From NCBI RefSeq assembly GCF_002160915.1, contig NZ_NFLM01000012.1, positions 1 to 64,000 on the forward strand: a stretch of DNA of 64,000 nucleotides, given 5' to 3'. Made by a program: the position numbers and the translations under genes. This DNA is from Faecalibacterium sp. An121. GTDB taxonomy: Bacteria > Bacillota > Clostridia > Oscillospirales > Ruminococcaceae. Below are positions 42,355 through 50,188 of this stretch, piece by piece (positions within the stretch are counted from its first letter, which is position 1; each line of letters begins with the position of its first letter). Below the pieces are notes generated by a model. It had not been told where the DNA came from. It ran no database searches and saw only the letters and a program-made list of their open reading frames with translations.

Positions 42355-42936
42355 ATGACGGAACGGGAAAAGATGGACCTGGGCCTTTGGTACGATGCCA
42401 ACTTCGACCAGGACCTGGTGGAGGAGCGCTGGAAGGCCGCATCCCTCTGCCTGGCTTTCAACAACTGCGACCCCATGGACACCCAAAAGCAGAGCGAGCT
42501 CAAGCGCCAGCTTCTGCCCCATGCGTCCGAGACGGTGGGCATCGCGGCCCCCTTTCAGACCGACTACGGCTGGAACTGCTACATTGGGGAGGGCACCGAC
42601 ATCAACCGGGGCGCTTACCTGATGGACGGCGGCCGCATCACCATCGGCGCCCACTGCTTTATCGGACCCAACTGTGGGATGTACACGGCCAACCACCCCC
42701 TGTGCTACCAGGAGCGGAACCGCGGCTTTGAGAAGGCCGGCCCCATCACCATCGGGGACAACGTCTGGCTGGGCGGCGACGTGACCATCCTGCCCGGCGT
42801 CACCATCGGCAGCGGCGCGGTCATCGGGGCAGGCAGCGTGGTGACCCACGACATCCCCGCCAACACGGTGGCCTTTGGCAACCCCTGCAAACCCCATCGG
42901 GCCATCACCGACGCCGACCGGGTACTGGAGGAGTAA
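42355..42936 (+). CDS. Sugar O-acetyltransferase (Maa/LacA family)
   Basis: A 193-residue hexapeptide-repeat acetyltransferase that uses acetyl-CoA. The N-terminal mac domain (MTEREKMDLGLWYDANFD) is followed by a left-handed beta helix with GRITIGAHCFIGPNCGMYTANHP (catalytic His in the NHP region, about 123), ITIGDNVWLGGDVTILPGVTIGSGAVIGAGSVVTHDIP and FGNPCK. AAAGGAGG lies 8 bp upstream. It acetylates sugars such as maltose or galactosides; physiological role is often detoxification of excess sugar. Confidence 0.92.
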   Translation: MTEREKMDLGLWYDANFDQDLVEERWKAASLCLAFNNCDPMDTQKQSELKRQLLPHASETVGIAAPFQTDYGWNCYIGEGTDINRGAYLMDGGRITIGAHCFIGPNCGMYTANHPLCYQERNRGFEKAGPITIGDNVWLGGDVTILPGVTIGSGAVIGAGSVVTHDIPANTVAFGNPCKPHRAITDADRVLEE

Positions 42937-42967
42937 AACCGGCCCGCAGGGCCCTGCATAACAGAAA

Positions 42968-43027
42968 CCCCCGGCTTGTTTTCCACATTTTGTCTGTGCA
43001 TCTGTGGAAAACGGGCCGGGGTTTTGT
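42968..43027. terminator. Bidirectional terminator with DnaA-box-like stem
   Basis: CCCCGGC-TTGTTTTCCACA and TGTGGAAAACGG-GCCGGGG form a long stem between the convergent acetyltransferase and mgtE genes, with TTTTG on the plus side. The stem carries TTTTCCACA (42979-42987) and its inverse (43003-43011). Confidence 0.75.
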
Positions 43028-43035
43028 ATTCAGTT

Positions 43036-44619
43036 TCACATCAGGCTGTGGAACACCACGGTGGCGATCTGGAAATAGATCAGCAGACTGCAGGCGTCCA
43101 CGATGGTGGACAGGAAGGGGTTTGCCATGATGGCCGGGTCGAAGCCCAGTTTTTTGGCGCCCAGGGGCAGCAGGCCGCCCACCAGCTTGGCCAGGATGAT
43201 GCTGAGGAACAGCGCCAGGCTGACCACCACCACATAATCCATCACGTTGGGGTATTGGCCGCCCCCAAACACGCCGTACATCAGCCAGATGCGCAGGCCG
43301 TTGGCCACGCCCAGCACGGCGCCCACAATGACCGCCACCCGCAGTTCCTTGTATACTACCTTGAGGAAGTCGCGGGGTTCGATCTCATCCAGGGCCAGGC
43401 CGCGCACCATCTGGGTGCTGACCTGGTTGCCGCAGTTGCCGGCGGTGCCCATCAGCATGGGCATGAAGGATACCAGCAGGGGCAGGGCCACAAAGGCCTG
43501 CTCGTAATGGGTGGTGACCATGCCGGTAAAGGTGGCGGACAGCATCAGGATCATCAGCCAGGGAATGCGCTGCTTGGCGTGGGTCCAGACGCTGGTGCCA
43601 AAGTAGGTGGTGGCCTCGTCGTCGGGGAGAATGGCCGCCATTTTCTGCATATCTTCGGTGGATTCTTCGGTCAGGACGTCGATGGCGTCATCGATGGTGA
43701 TGATACCCACGAACATCCCTTCGTTGTCCAGGACCGGCATGGCGGTGAAGTCGTAGCGCTGCATCTCACGGGAGACGAACTCCTGGTCGTCGTTGACGTG
43801 CACCGCGATGACGTTGTCGTCCATGATCTCAGTGATCGGGGTATCCAGTTCGGCCAGCAGCAAACTGCGCACCGACACGATGCCCAGCAGCCGGTTTTTG
43901 TCCACCACATAGCAGGTGTAGAGGGTCTCGGCCTGCTCGCCCTGCTGGCGGATGGCGGTGAACGCCTGGCGCACCGTCATCTCCCTGCGCAGGCGGACAT
44001 ACTCGAGGGTCATCAGACTGCCGGCCGAATTTTCGGGATAGTGCAGCAGCTTGTTCAGGCTCTCGCGGGTCTGCGGCGAGGACTTTTCCAGCACCCGCTT
44101 GACCACGCTGGCGGGCATATCCTCCAGCAAGTCGGCCGCGTCGTCCAGGCTCATCTCCTCAATGGCGCCGATCAGCTCCACGTCGGTGAATTCATCCACC
44201 AGCTCGTCCCGGGCCTCGTCCGACATATAGGTGAACACCTCGGTGGCCACCTCTTTTTTCAGCAGGCGGAACACCACCAGACGGTTGTTTTCATCCAGTT
44301 CTTCCAGCAGCTCGGCCAGGTCGGCGGGCTGCATATCCTCGGTGACCTCCCGCAGCTTGACATACTGCTTTTTGACCAGCAGCTTGAGCAGGCGGCTTTT
44401 GGTCAGCTTATTGGGGGCGGCGGGGGCCTCTCTGGCCTCCTCCCGCTCGGCCTCATGGATATCCTGCCGCAGATCCTCGGCGGCTTCCTTGTCGTTCAGA
44501 TCCCGCACCAGCTTTTCCCGCACCTCGGCGGGGATGTCGGCGGGCAGTTCCTGGACGGGCATCTGTACCAGATGTTCCAGAGCCTCGTGGTCCAGGGTGT
44601 CATTCTCCTTCTTGTCCAT
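43036..44619 (-). CDS. mgtE: Magnesium transporter MgtE
   Basis: A 527-residue Mg2+ channel/transporter. An acidic cytoplasmic N-domain (about 60-190, superhelical) is followed by paired CBS domains (about 200-325), a plug helix, and five membrane helices (about 345-525). MLMGTAGNCGNQVSTQMVRGLAL (about 402-424) is the ion-pore signature. The N-terminus has an extra charged 60-residue stretch. The ATG at 44619 follows GGAGG; the frame remains open upstream within the leader. Intracellular Mg2+ gates the channel through N and CBS domains. Confidence 0.95.
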   Translation of the reverse strand: MDKKENDTLDHEALEHLVQMPVQELPADIPAEVREKLVRDLNDKEAAEDLRQDIHEAEREEAREAPAAPNKLTKSRLLKLLVKKQYVKLREVTEDMQPADLAELLEELDENNRLVVFRLLKKEVATEVFTYMSDEARDELVDEFTDVELIGAIEEMSLDDAADLLEDMPASVVKRVLEKSSPQTRESLNKLLHYPENSAGSLMTLEYVRLRREMTVRQAFTAIRQQGEQAETLYTCYVVDKNRLLGIVSVRSLLLAELDTPITEIMDDNVIAVHVNDDQEFVSREMQRYDFTAMPVLDNEGMFVGIITIDDAIDVLTEESTEDMQKMAAILPDDEATTYFGTSVWTHAKQRIPWLMILMLSATFTGMVTTHYEQAFVALPLLVSFMPMLMGTAGNCGNQVSTQMVRGLALDEIEPRDFLKVVYKELRVAVIVGAVLGVANGLRIWLMYGVFGGGQYPNVMDYVVVVSLALFLSIILAKLVGGLLPLGAKKLGFDPAIMANPFLSTIVDACSLLIYFQIATVVFHSLM

Positions 44620-45098
44620 TGGTCTTTTCCTCCTCCGTTGGTTTTTACAGGAGGGTACAGTCCATCGGAAGATCGAAAAACAGAAAAAATGCGCGGCCTG
44701 CCCGGGAAAGCACTCCTCCATCCCGCCCTGAACCATTCCCCAAAAAGCACCGGCACAAAGCGTATCCACGCCATACCAAACGCGGCCCGCCCACCCGGGG
44801 CGCAAGCCAGCGCAGCCGATGTACTTTTCGGAAGGATCGAACCGCAGCGGGGGTTTTCAGAGTTGCCTATCCCTGCAAAGCTGCGCTTTGCCGCCTGTGT
44901 GCCCAGACGGGAACAGGGGAGACCCGCAGGCTCCCCTCACACAGCACGTCCAAGGCCAGGGCATGACCGCCTCAGGCCTTCCAGTCCACCCCAAAGGCGA
45001 ACGCAGCTTTTCCATTGTCCGATGCGCTGTACCGCTCGGATCTACTATGATCCGGGTCCATTTTCCTGCGTTCACCTCCCATTGTGTTTATCGTTTTG
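44620..45098 (-). promoter_or_regulatory. Long structured mgtE leader
   Basis: About 475 nt between the mgtE promoter and start codon. It contains a short frame (44972-45061), a nested stem CTGTGTG-AGGGGAG ... CTCCCCT ... CACACAG, and a perfect hairpin GCAAAGC-GCA-GCTTTGC. Outer segments near 45045 and 44840 (GATC-CG-AGCGG and CCGCT ... CG-GATC) can pair, closing a domain of about 200 nt. I looked for the M-box (ykoK) consensus GGTGAGGCTCCT and did not find it. Confidence 0.55.
44972..45061 (-). CDS. Possible mgtE leader peptide
   Basis: A 29-codon frame beginning Met-Asp-Pro-Asp-His-Ser near the 5' end of the mgtE leader. The Asp-Pro-Asp start recalls MgtL (Met-Glu-Pro-Asp-Pro), where acid/proline codons destabilise ribosomes at low Mg2+. 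The Shine-Dalgarno candidates are poorly spaced (GGAGG is 13 nt away, AGGA only 3 nt), so translation is uncertain. Confidence 0.35.
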   Translation of the reverse strand: MDPDHSRSERYSASDNGKAAFAFGVDWKA

Positions 45099-45127
45099 AT
45101 TATAACGCGGCGTGCAGAAAGGGTCAA
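45099..45127 (-). promoter_or_regulatory. mgtE promoter
   Basis: Minus strand TTGACC (45122-45127), 17-bp spacer, TATAAT (45099-45104). It begins 35 bp downstream of the cassette B 3' repeat. Confidence 0.75.
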
Positions 45128-45162
45128 CCCCCAACCGAAATTTTACGTATCTTTTCCAAAAG

Positions 45163-45395
45163 GCAAAACAATGCGGGGGCCGGCCGTATGGCCGACCCCC
45201 GCAGAGGGACCCTATCTTTCGTGACGCAAAAGTTCTTTTGTTTTGGTGCGATCAACAACAGAAGGAATATGGTTCTATTCCTCTTTGCCGCCACATCGGA
45301 TGGGTGTTTTACCCGAGCGTGCAGGTGGTCTCTGGCACCCGCACGCCCCTTATATCATCTCCCGGTATGGTGCCCCGGGGGTGTTATAAGTAATG
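45163..45395 (-). repeat. 233-bp 3' repeat of cassette B (structured RNA candidate)
   Basis: Identical to 54985-55217 except for five substitutions and no indels. On the minus strand it starts 7 bp after the lipoprotein stop and contains successive hairpins: CCCGG/CCGGG, an 11-bp stem GCGTGCGGGTG/CACCTGCACGC, GGGT-AAAAC-ACCC, GGAATA-GAACCA-TATTCC, and finally GCGGGGGTCGGCC/GGCCGGCCCCCGC followed by ATTGTTTT, which can serve as terminator. In the best open frame (plus strand) all five changes alter amino acids, which argues against protein coding. I do not recognise a known RNA class. Confidence 0.8.
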
Positions 45396-45402
45396 ATTTG
45401 TT

Positions 45403-46038
45403 TTAGACGTTGGTCTTGGAGGTTCCTTTCAGAACAGCCACCACATACGGCTCAGTCTTGTTGTCATTAGTAACCATGCTGCCCTCATAAACATACATGG
45501 TATAATCAATATTCACAGTCGTGTTAGCCGAGACAACAACATTCTCCAAGCCTTTCATACTTTCAGCAATCTGATTTGCTGCCAAGGTACGCACAGAATC
45601 AACAGAAGCGCCTGCACCATTAGAAACAACTGCATAACGCCAGAAGGTCTGACCATTCCCGGTGAAAGCATTCTCAAAATTAGTCATATCATCAGAATCA
45701 AGCAACTGATGAGCATCAGTGAAAGGATCAGCAGTAAATACCATATTCAGTACATTATTGCGTACAGTTGCTTCGACCACCTGGGTGTAAAGGTTCTGGT
45801 TGTTCTCGTTGTACTTCTTCATCGCATTGTTCAGAGCGGTATTCTCTTCAACAGTAATGACCAGATCACCGTTCTTATCAGCGATGGCATTCTTCACAGT
45901 GCTCACGACGCTAGCAGTGGTGGGCTGGCTGCTGGAAGAGCCACTATTGCCGTTGTTAGTTCCCTCACCGCAAGCGGCGAGCATGCTGACGGCCATGATG
46001 CCGGCCAGCGCCAGAGAAGCAATCTTCTTGAGTTTCAT
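45403..46038 (-). CDS. Small lipoprotein, cassette B cargo
   Basis: A 211-residue lipoprotein. The signal is KLKKIASLALAGIMAVSMLA with the lipobox Cys at about residue 23 (AACGEG), followed by an Asn/Ser/Gly-rich linker and a mature domain of alternating helices and strands (TALNNAMKKYNENNQNLY, NVLNMVFTADPF, TVNIDYTMYVY, EPYVVAVLKG). I recognise no family. Its base composition is clearly more AT-rich than all neighbouring genes. AAGGAGG lies 12 bp upstream. It is flanked by a promoter/leader repeat shared with copy A and a 3' repeat shared with copy C. The C-terminal helix-strand-strand order is similar to the copy C remnant. Confidence 0.75.
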   Translation of the reverse strand: MKLKKIASLALAGIMAVSMLAACGEGTNNGNSGSSSSQPTTASVVSTVKNAIADKNGDLVITVEENTALNNAMKKYNENNQNLYTQVVEATVRNNVLNMVFTADPFTDAHQLLDSDDMTNFENAFTGNGQTFWRYAVVSNGAGASVDSVRTLAANQIAESMKGLENVVVSANTTVNIDYTMYVYEGSMVTNDNKTEPYVVAVLKGTSKTNV

Positions 46039-46064
46039 AATGAATTTTTCCTCCTTATGGTGTA

Positions 46065-46209
46065 TAAAAGATAGAGACCCAAAACAGGTTCAAAGGAAGG
46101 TCCTTTCCTTTGTGTGCCTATCATAACATACCCCCCCCCGGTGTCAAGACCCAATTTCAAAATTTCCCATTTTTTCTTTATTTTCTTTAGTTCATGTACT
46201 CTAACTTTG
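46065..46209 (-). repeat. Promoter/leader repeat of cassette B
   Basis: Matches window positions 1-143 with one homopolymer length change and two substitutions. It includes the promoter (46120-46147) and a stem-loop CAAAGGAA/TTCCTTTG (46091-46112) at the predicted 5' end of the mRNA. Confidence 0.9.
46120..46147 (-). promoter_or_regulatory. Lipoprotein promoter with poly-G spacer
   Basis: Minus strand TTGACA (46142-46147) and TATGAT (46120-46125) with a 16-bp spacer containing nine consecutive G. Confidence 0.75.
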
Positions 46210-46232
46210 GGCGCAGGGGACTTGGAGGCAGC

Positions 46233-46271
46233 AAAAAAGCGCCCCGTCTGTCAGGGACAGACGGGGCGCTC
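46233..46271 (-). terminator. nifJ terminator
   Basis: Minus strand GCGCCCCGTCTGTC/GACAGACGGGGCGC followed by TTTTTTG. Confidence 0.9.
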
Positions 46272-46319
46272 TCGGTTTTTTCAGGGTACGGCCAAAGCCT
46301 TGCCCAAGGCGGACCTCAA

Positions 46320-49300
46320 TTACTTGTACAGATCCACCAGGCGGGTCAGGTGCTCATAGCGATCCTGGGCAGCCTTCTCGTTCTCAGCGAACAGCTTCTT
46401 GGCGCGCTCGGGGAAGGCGCGGGTCAGGCGGCTGTAACGGGTCTCGGTGGCCAGCAGGTTCTGATACTTCTCAGAATCAACAGGCTTGGAGGTGAGGGTG
46501 AAGGGGTTCTTGCCCTGGGCCTTCAGAGCGGGGTTGAAGGTGAACAGATTCCAGTAACCGGACTCCACAGCCTTCTTCATCTCGTTCTGGCAGTTGGTCA
46601 TGCCGCCCTTGATGCCGTGCAGCTCGCAGGGAGCGTAGCCGATGATCAGGGACGGGCCGGGGTAAGCCTCAGCCTCGGCGATTGCCTTGATGGCCTGGTT
46701 CATGTTGGCGCCCAGAGCGATCTGAGCCACATAGATATAGCCGTAGGTCATGCAGATCTCGGACAGGCTCTTCTTGCTAATCTCCTTGCCGGCAGCAGCG
46801 AACTGGCAGACCTCACCGATGTTGGAGGCCTTGGAAGCCTGTCCGCCGGTGTTGGAGTACATCTCGGTGTCGAAGACCATCACGTTGACATCCTCGCCGG
46901 AAGCCAGGACGTGATCCAGGCCGCCGTAGCCGATGTCGTAAGCCCAGCCGTCACCGCCGAAGATCCAGACGGACTTCTTGGCGATGTACTGCTTGCTCTT
47001 GAGCACCTCAGCGGACTTCTCGTAGCCGGCGGCAGCAGCCTTCTCCAGCTCAGCGATCAGAGCCTTGGCGGGCTGGTCGTTGGCGCGGGTGTTGTTCTTG
47101 GTCTCGATGAACTTGGCGTAAGCAGCCTTCAGATCCTCGGAAGCCTTGTCGGAGTTGACGATCTCGTCGATCTCACGGATCAGGTTCTCGCGGATGGTCT
47201 TCTGGCCCAGATACAGGCCCAGGCCGTGCTCAGCGTTGTCCTCGAACAGGGAGTTGATCCAGGCAGGACCATGGCCGCTGTCCTTGTTGACGGTGTAGGG
47301 AGAGATGGCCGCGGTGCCGCCCCAGATGGAGGAGCAGCCGGTGGCGTTGGTGATATACATCTTCTCGCCGAACAGCTGAGTGATCAGGCGGGCATAGGAA
47401 GTCTCGGCACAGCCAGCGCAGGAGCCGGAGAACTCCAGCAGGGGCTGGTTGAACTGGGAGCCGATGACGGTATCATCTGCAAACTTGCTGGGCTTCTTGG
47501 AGATGTTGGCCACGCAGTAGTCGAAGACTTCCTGCTCGGCAGCCTGGCTCTCCTGGGGCACCATGGTGATGGCCTTGGTGGGGCAGACGGTGACACACTC
47601 GCCGCAGCCCATGCAGTCCAGCGGAGAAACAGCCATGACGAACTGATACTCGTTGGCGGGACGGTTGTCGCGGTGCTTGGTCTGGGCGGGCGCAGCAGCC
47701 AGCTCCTCAGCGGTCAGCTGGAAGGGCCGGATGGTGGCGTGCGAGCAGACGAAGGCGCACTGGTTGCAGCCCACGCACTTGCCGGCATCCCACTCGGGGA
47801 CCATGACGGCGGTGCCGCGCTTCTCATAGGCGGAAGCACCCTGCTCCCACTGGCCGTTTGCATTGTGGGCAAAGGCCGAGACGGGCAGGCTGTCGCCGTC
47901 CATGCGGGCGATGGGCTCCATGACGTCGCGGATCTGCTTGACCAGCTCGGGACGGCCTGCCAGCTCCTTGGGAGCGGGATCGGCGTCGGGGTTGGACCAG
48001 CTTGCGGGCACGTCCACCTTGTGGATGGCGTCCACGCCGGCGTCGATGGCCTTCCAGTTCATCTCAACAACGTCCTGGCCCTTCTTGCCGTAGCTCTTCT
48101 GGGCGGCCTGCTTCATGAACTTGATGGCGTCGTCGATGGGCATGACCTCAGCCAGCTTGAAGAAAGCGGACTGCAGGATGGTGTTGGTGCGCTTGCCCAT
48201 GCCGATCTCGATGGCCTTGTCGATGGCGTTGATGGTATACAGCTGGATGTTGTTGTCAGCGATATACTTCTTGGCCTCGGCGTTCAGGTGATGGCCCAGC
48301 TCCTCATCGGTCCACTGGCAGTTGATCATGAACACGCCGCCGGGCTTGACGTCCTGGACCATCTTCATGCCCATGTTGACGTAAGCGGGGTTGTGGCAGG
48401 CCACGAAGTCAGCCTGGTTGATATAGTAGGGGCTGCGGATGGGCTTGTCGCCGAAACGCAGGTGGCTGATGGTCACGCCGCCGGTCTTCTTGGAGTCATA
48501 CTGGAAGTAAGCCTGAACGTACTTGTCGGTATGGTCGCCGATGATCTTGACCGAGTTCTTGTTTGCGCCGACGGTGCCGTCGCCGCCCAGGCCCCAGAAC
48601 TTGCACTCCTTGGTGCCTTCTGCAGCGGTGATGGGGGCGGGCTTGATCTCGGGCAGGGACAGGAAGGTGACGTCATCGGTGATGCCGATGGTGAAACGCT
48701 CCTTGGGCTGGTCCTTGGTCAGCTCGGTGTAGACGGCAAAGATGGAGGACGGCGGGGTGTCCTTGCTGCCCAGGCCGTAGCGGCCGCCGATGACGGTGAT
48801 GTCGTTCTTGCCGGCCTCACGCAGGGTGGCAGCCACATCCAGGTACAGGGGCTCGCCCAGGGCGCCGGGCTCCTTGGTGCGGTCCAGGACAGCGATCTTC
48901 TTGACGGTGTCGGGCAGGACCTTCAGCAGGGAAGCGGACACCCAGGGACGGTACAGGCGGACCTTGATGATACCGACCTTCTCGCCGCGGGCGTTCAGGT
49001 AGTCGATGACCTCGTCGGCCACGTCGCAGATGGAGCCCATGGCCACGATGACGCGGTCGGCATCGGGTGCGCCGTAGTAGTTGAACAGGTCGTAGTTGGT
49101 GCCGATCTTCTCGTTGATCTTGGCCATATACTTCTCAACGATCGCGGGCAGGGCATTGTAGACCGAGTTGCAGGCCTCACGATGCTGGAAGAAGACGTCG
49201 CCGTTCTCATGAGAGCCGCGCATCTTGGGATTCTCGGGGTTCAGCGCATTCTTGCGGAACTCCTCCACGGCCTCCATGTTGCACATTTCCTTCAGGTCGG

Positions 49301-49865
49301 CGTAATCCCACTTCTCGATCTTCTGATACTCGTGAGAAGTACGGAAGCCGTCGAAGAAGTTCAGGAAGGGAACATGGCCCTCGATGGCGCACAGATGGGC
49401 CACAGGGGACAGGTCCATGACTTCCTGCACAGAGCTCTCAGCCAGCATGGCAAAACCAGTCTGGCGGCAGGCCATGACGTCGCTGTGATCGCCGAAGATG
49501 TTCAAGGCCTGGGTGGCGACGGTACGGGCCGACACGTCGAACACGCAGGGCAGCTGCTCGGCTGCGATCTTGTACATATTGGGGATCATCAGCAGCAGGC
49601 CCTGCGATGCGGTGAAGGTGGTGGTGATGGCACCTGCACCCAGGGCGCCGTGGACAGCGCCAGCGGCGCCGGCCTCAGACTCCATCTCGACGACCTTGAC
49701 CTGATTGCCGAAAATATTCTTCTGGCCTGCTGCAGACCACTGGTCCACAGAGTCAGCCATCGGAGAAGAAGGGGTAATCGGATAGATGGCAGCAACGTCG
49801 GTGAACGCATAAGCTACATGCGCGGCCGCGGTGTTGCCATCCATGGTTTGCTTTGCTCTAGGCAT
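46320..49865 (-). CDS. nifJ: Pyruvate:ferredoxin (flavodoxin) oxidoreductase
   Basis: A 1181-residue single-chain PFOR that oxidises pyruvate to acetyl-CoA and CO2 and reduces ferredoxin, the central step of anaerobic energy metabolism. Domains in order: pyrimidine-binding domain I (AAAHVAYAFTDVAAIYPITPSSP), domain II, the gamma-type domain, an 8Fe ferredoxin domain (CVGCNQCAFVC and CMGCGECVTVCPTKAI, about 690-760), and the TPP-binding domain (GDGWAYDIGYGGLDHVL, about 965-981) with proximal-cluster Cys in GCAETSY. The ATG at 49865 follows GGAGGAAG and gives the family length. It is monocistronic. Confidence 0.97.
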   Translation of the reverse strand: MPRAKQTMDGNTAAAHVAYAFTDVAAIYPITPSSPMADSVDQWSAAGQKNIFGNQVKVVEMESEAGAAGAVHGALGAGAITTTFTASQGLLLMIPNMYKIAAEQLPCVFDVSARTVATQALNIFGDHSDVMACRQTGFAMLAESSVQEVMDLSPVAHLCAIEGHVPFLNFFDGFRTSHEYQKIEKWDYADLKEMCNMEAVEEFRKNALNPENPKMRGSHENGDVFFQHREACNSVYNALPAIVEKYMAKINEKIGTNYDLFNYYGAPDADRVIVAMGSICDVADEVIDYLNARGEKVGIIKVRLYRPWVSASLLKVLPDTVKKIAVLDRTKEPGALGEPLYLDVAATLREAGKNDITVIGGRYGLGSKDTPPSSIFAVYTELTKDQPKERFTIGITDDVTFLSLPEIKPAPITAAEGTKECKFWGLGGDGTVGANKNSVKIIGDHTDKYVQAYFQYDSKKTGGVTISHLRFGDKPIRSPYYINQADFVACHNPAYVNMGMKMVQDVKPGGVFMINCQWTDEELGHHLNAEAKKYIADNNIQLYTINAIDKAIEIGMGKRTNTILQSAFFKLAEVMPIDDAIKFMKQAAQKSYGKKGQDVVEMNWKAIDAGVDAIHKVDVPASWSNPDADPAPKELAGRPELVKQIRDVMEPIARMDGDSLPVSAFAHNANGQWEQGASAYEKRGTAVMVPEWDAGKCVGCNQCAFVCSHATIRPFQLTAEELAAAPAQTKHRDNRPANEYQFVMAVSPLDCMGCGECVTVCPTKAITMVPQESQAAEQEVFDYCVANISKKPSKFADDTVIGSQFNQPLLEFSGSCAGCAETSYARLITQLFGEKMYITNATGCSSIWGGTAAISPYTVNKDSGHGPAWINSLFEDNAEHGLGLYLGQKTIRENLIREIDEIVNSDKASEDLKAAYAKFIETKNNTRANDQPAKALIAELEKAAAAGYEKSAEVLKSKQYIAKKSVWIFGGDGWAYDIGYGGLDHVLASGEDVNVMVFDTEMYSNTGGQASKASNIGEVCQFAAAGKEISKKSLSEICMTYGYIYVAQIALGANMNQAIKAIAEAEAYPGPSLIIGYAPCELHGIKGGMTNCQNEMKKAVESGYWNLFTFNPALKAQGKNPFTLTSKPVDSEKYQNLLATETRYSRLTRAFPERAKKLFAENEKAAQDRYEHLTRLVDLYK

Positions 49866-49892
49866 TTTTCTTCCTCCATTACTTTTTATTGG

Positions 49893-49938
49893 GCGGCCCG
49901 CCGGGCCGGCATCTGACGATATGCCGGCTGGCCGCCCT
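49893..49938 (-). promoter_or_regulatory. Stable stem-loop in nifJ leader
   Basis: GGGCGGC...GCCGGCAT and ATGCCGGC...GCCGCCC form a long GC stem 30 nt before the nifJ start, with no T run. It could tune mRNA stability or translation. The rest of the 49866-50100 gap holds the promoter and nothing else I recognise. Confidence 0.5.
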
Positions 49939-50007
49939 GGGGTACTTTGCAGAACATTCCGCCCCCGCCGGCCACAGGTCCTGCCGGAAGGGCATGATTG
50001 CTCATCT

Positions 50008-50013
50008 ATTATA
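50008..50013 (-). promoter_or_regulatory. nifJ promoter -10
   Basis: Minus-strand TATAAT within GCTATTATAATAG; the -35 is not clear (candidate TTTACT at 50034-50039, 20 bp away). Confidence 0.45.
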
Positions 50014-50159
50014 ATAGCAAATTCCCGCCCCAAAGTAAACGCAATCCGTCTGGTAAAACACACCAATAATTTGATTAAAAATTTGTGAGGTTTTTATCTT
50101 TTTTCTTTTGATCTCCCTGGTTTTTGCCTTTTTGCACCCCGAAAGGCCCAAAAGAGCGG

Positions 50160-50188
50160 TTGACAGGCCGCCCCGGTGCAGGTAAACT
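50160..50188 (+). promoter_or_regulatory. NUDIX gene promoter
   Basis: TTGACA (50160-50165), 17-bp spacer, TAAACT (50183-50188). Two TTTTCCACC 9-mers (50213-50221 and 50232-50240, approximate) lie in the leader just after the start site. Confidence 0.65.

Noticed and set aside
44620-45098. M-box (ykoK) magnesium riboswitch in the mgtE leader
   Set aside because: The conserved GGTGAGGCTCCT and GCTGCTGCCC segments are not present; only generic stems could be drawn.
45112-45393. Plus-strand frame through the 233-bp repeat, also open at 54964-55215
   Set aside because: All five differences between the copies change amino acids in this frame and no ribosome binding site precedes it, so a structured RNA on the minus strand fits better.
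46194-49916. A 1240-codon plus-strand frame opposite nifJ
   Set aside because: nifJ has both ferredoxin motifs and the TPP motif on the minus strand; the antisense product is Leu/Gly/Asp/Val-rich without domains.
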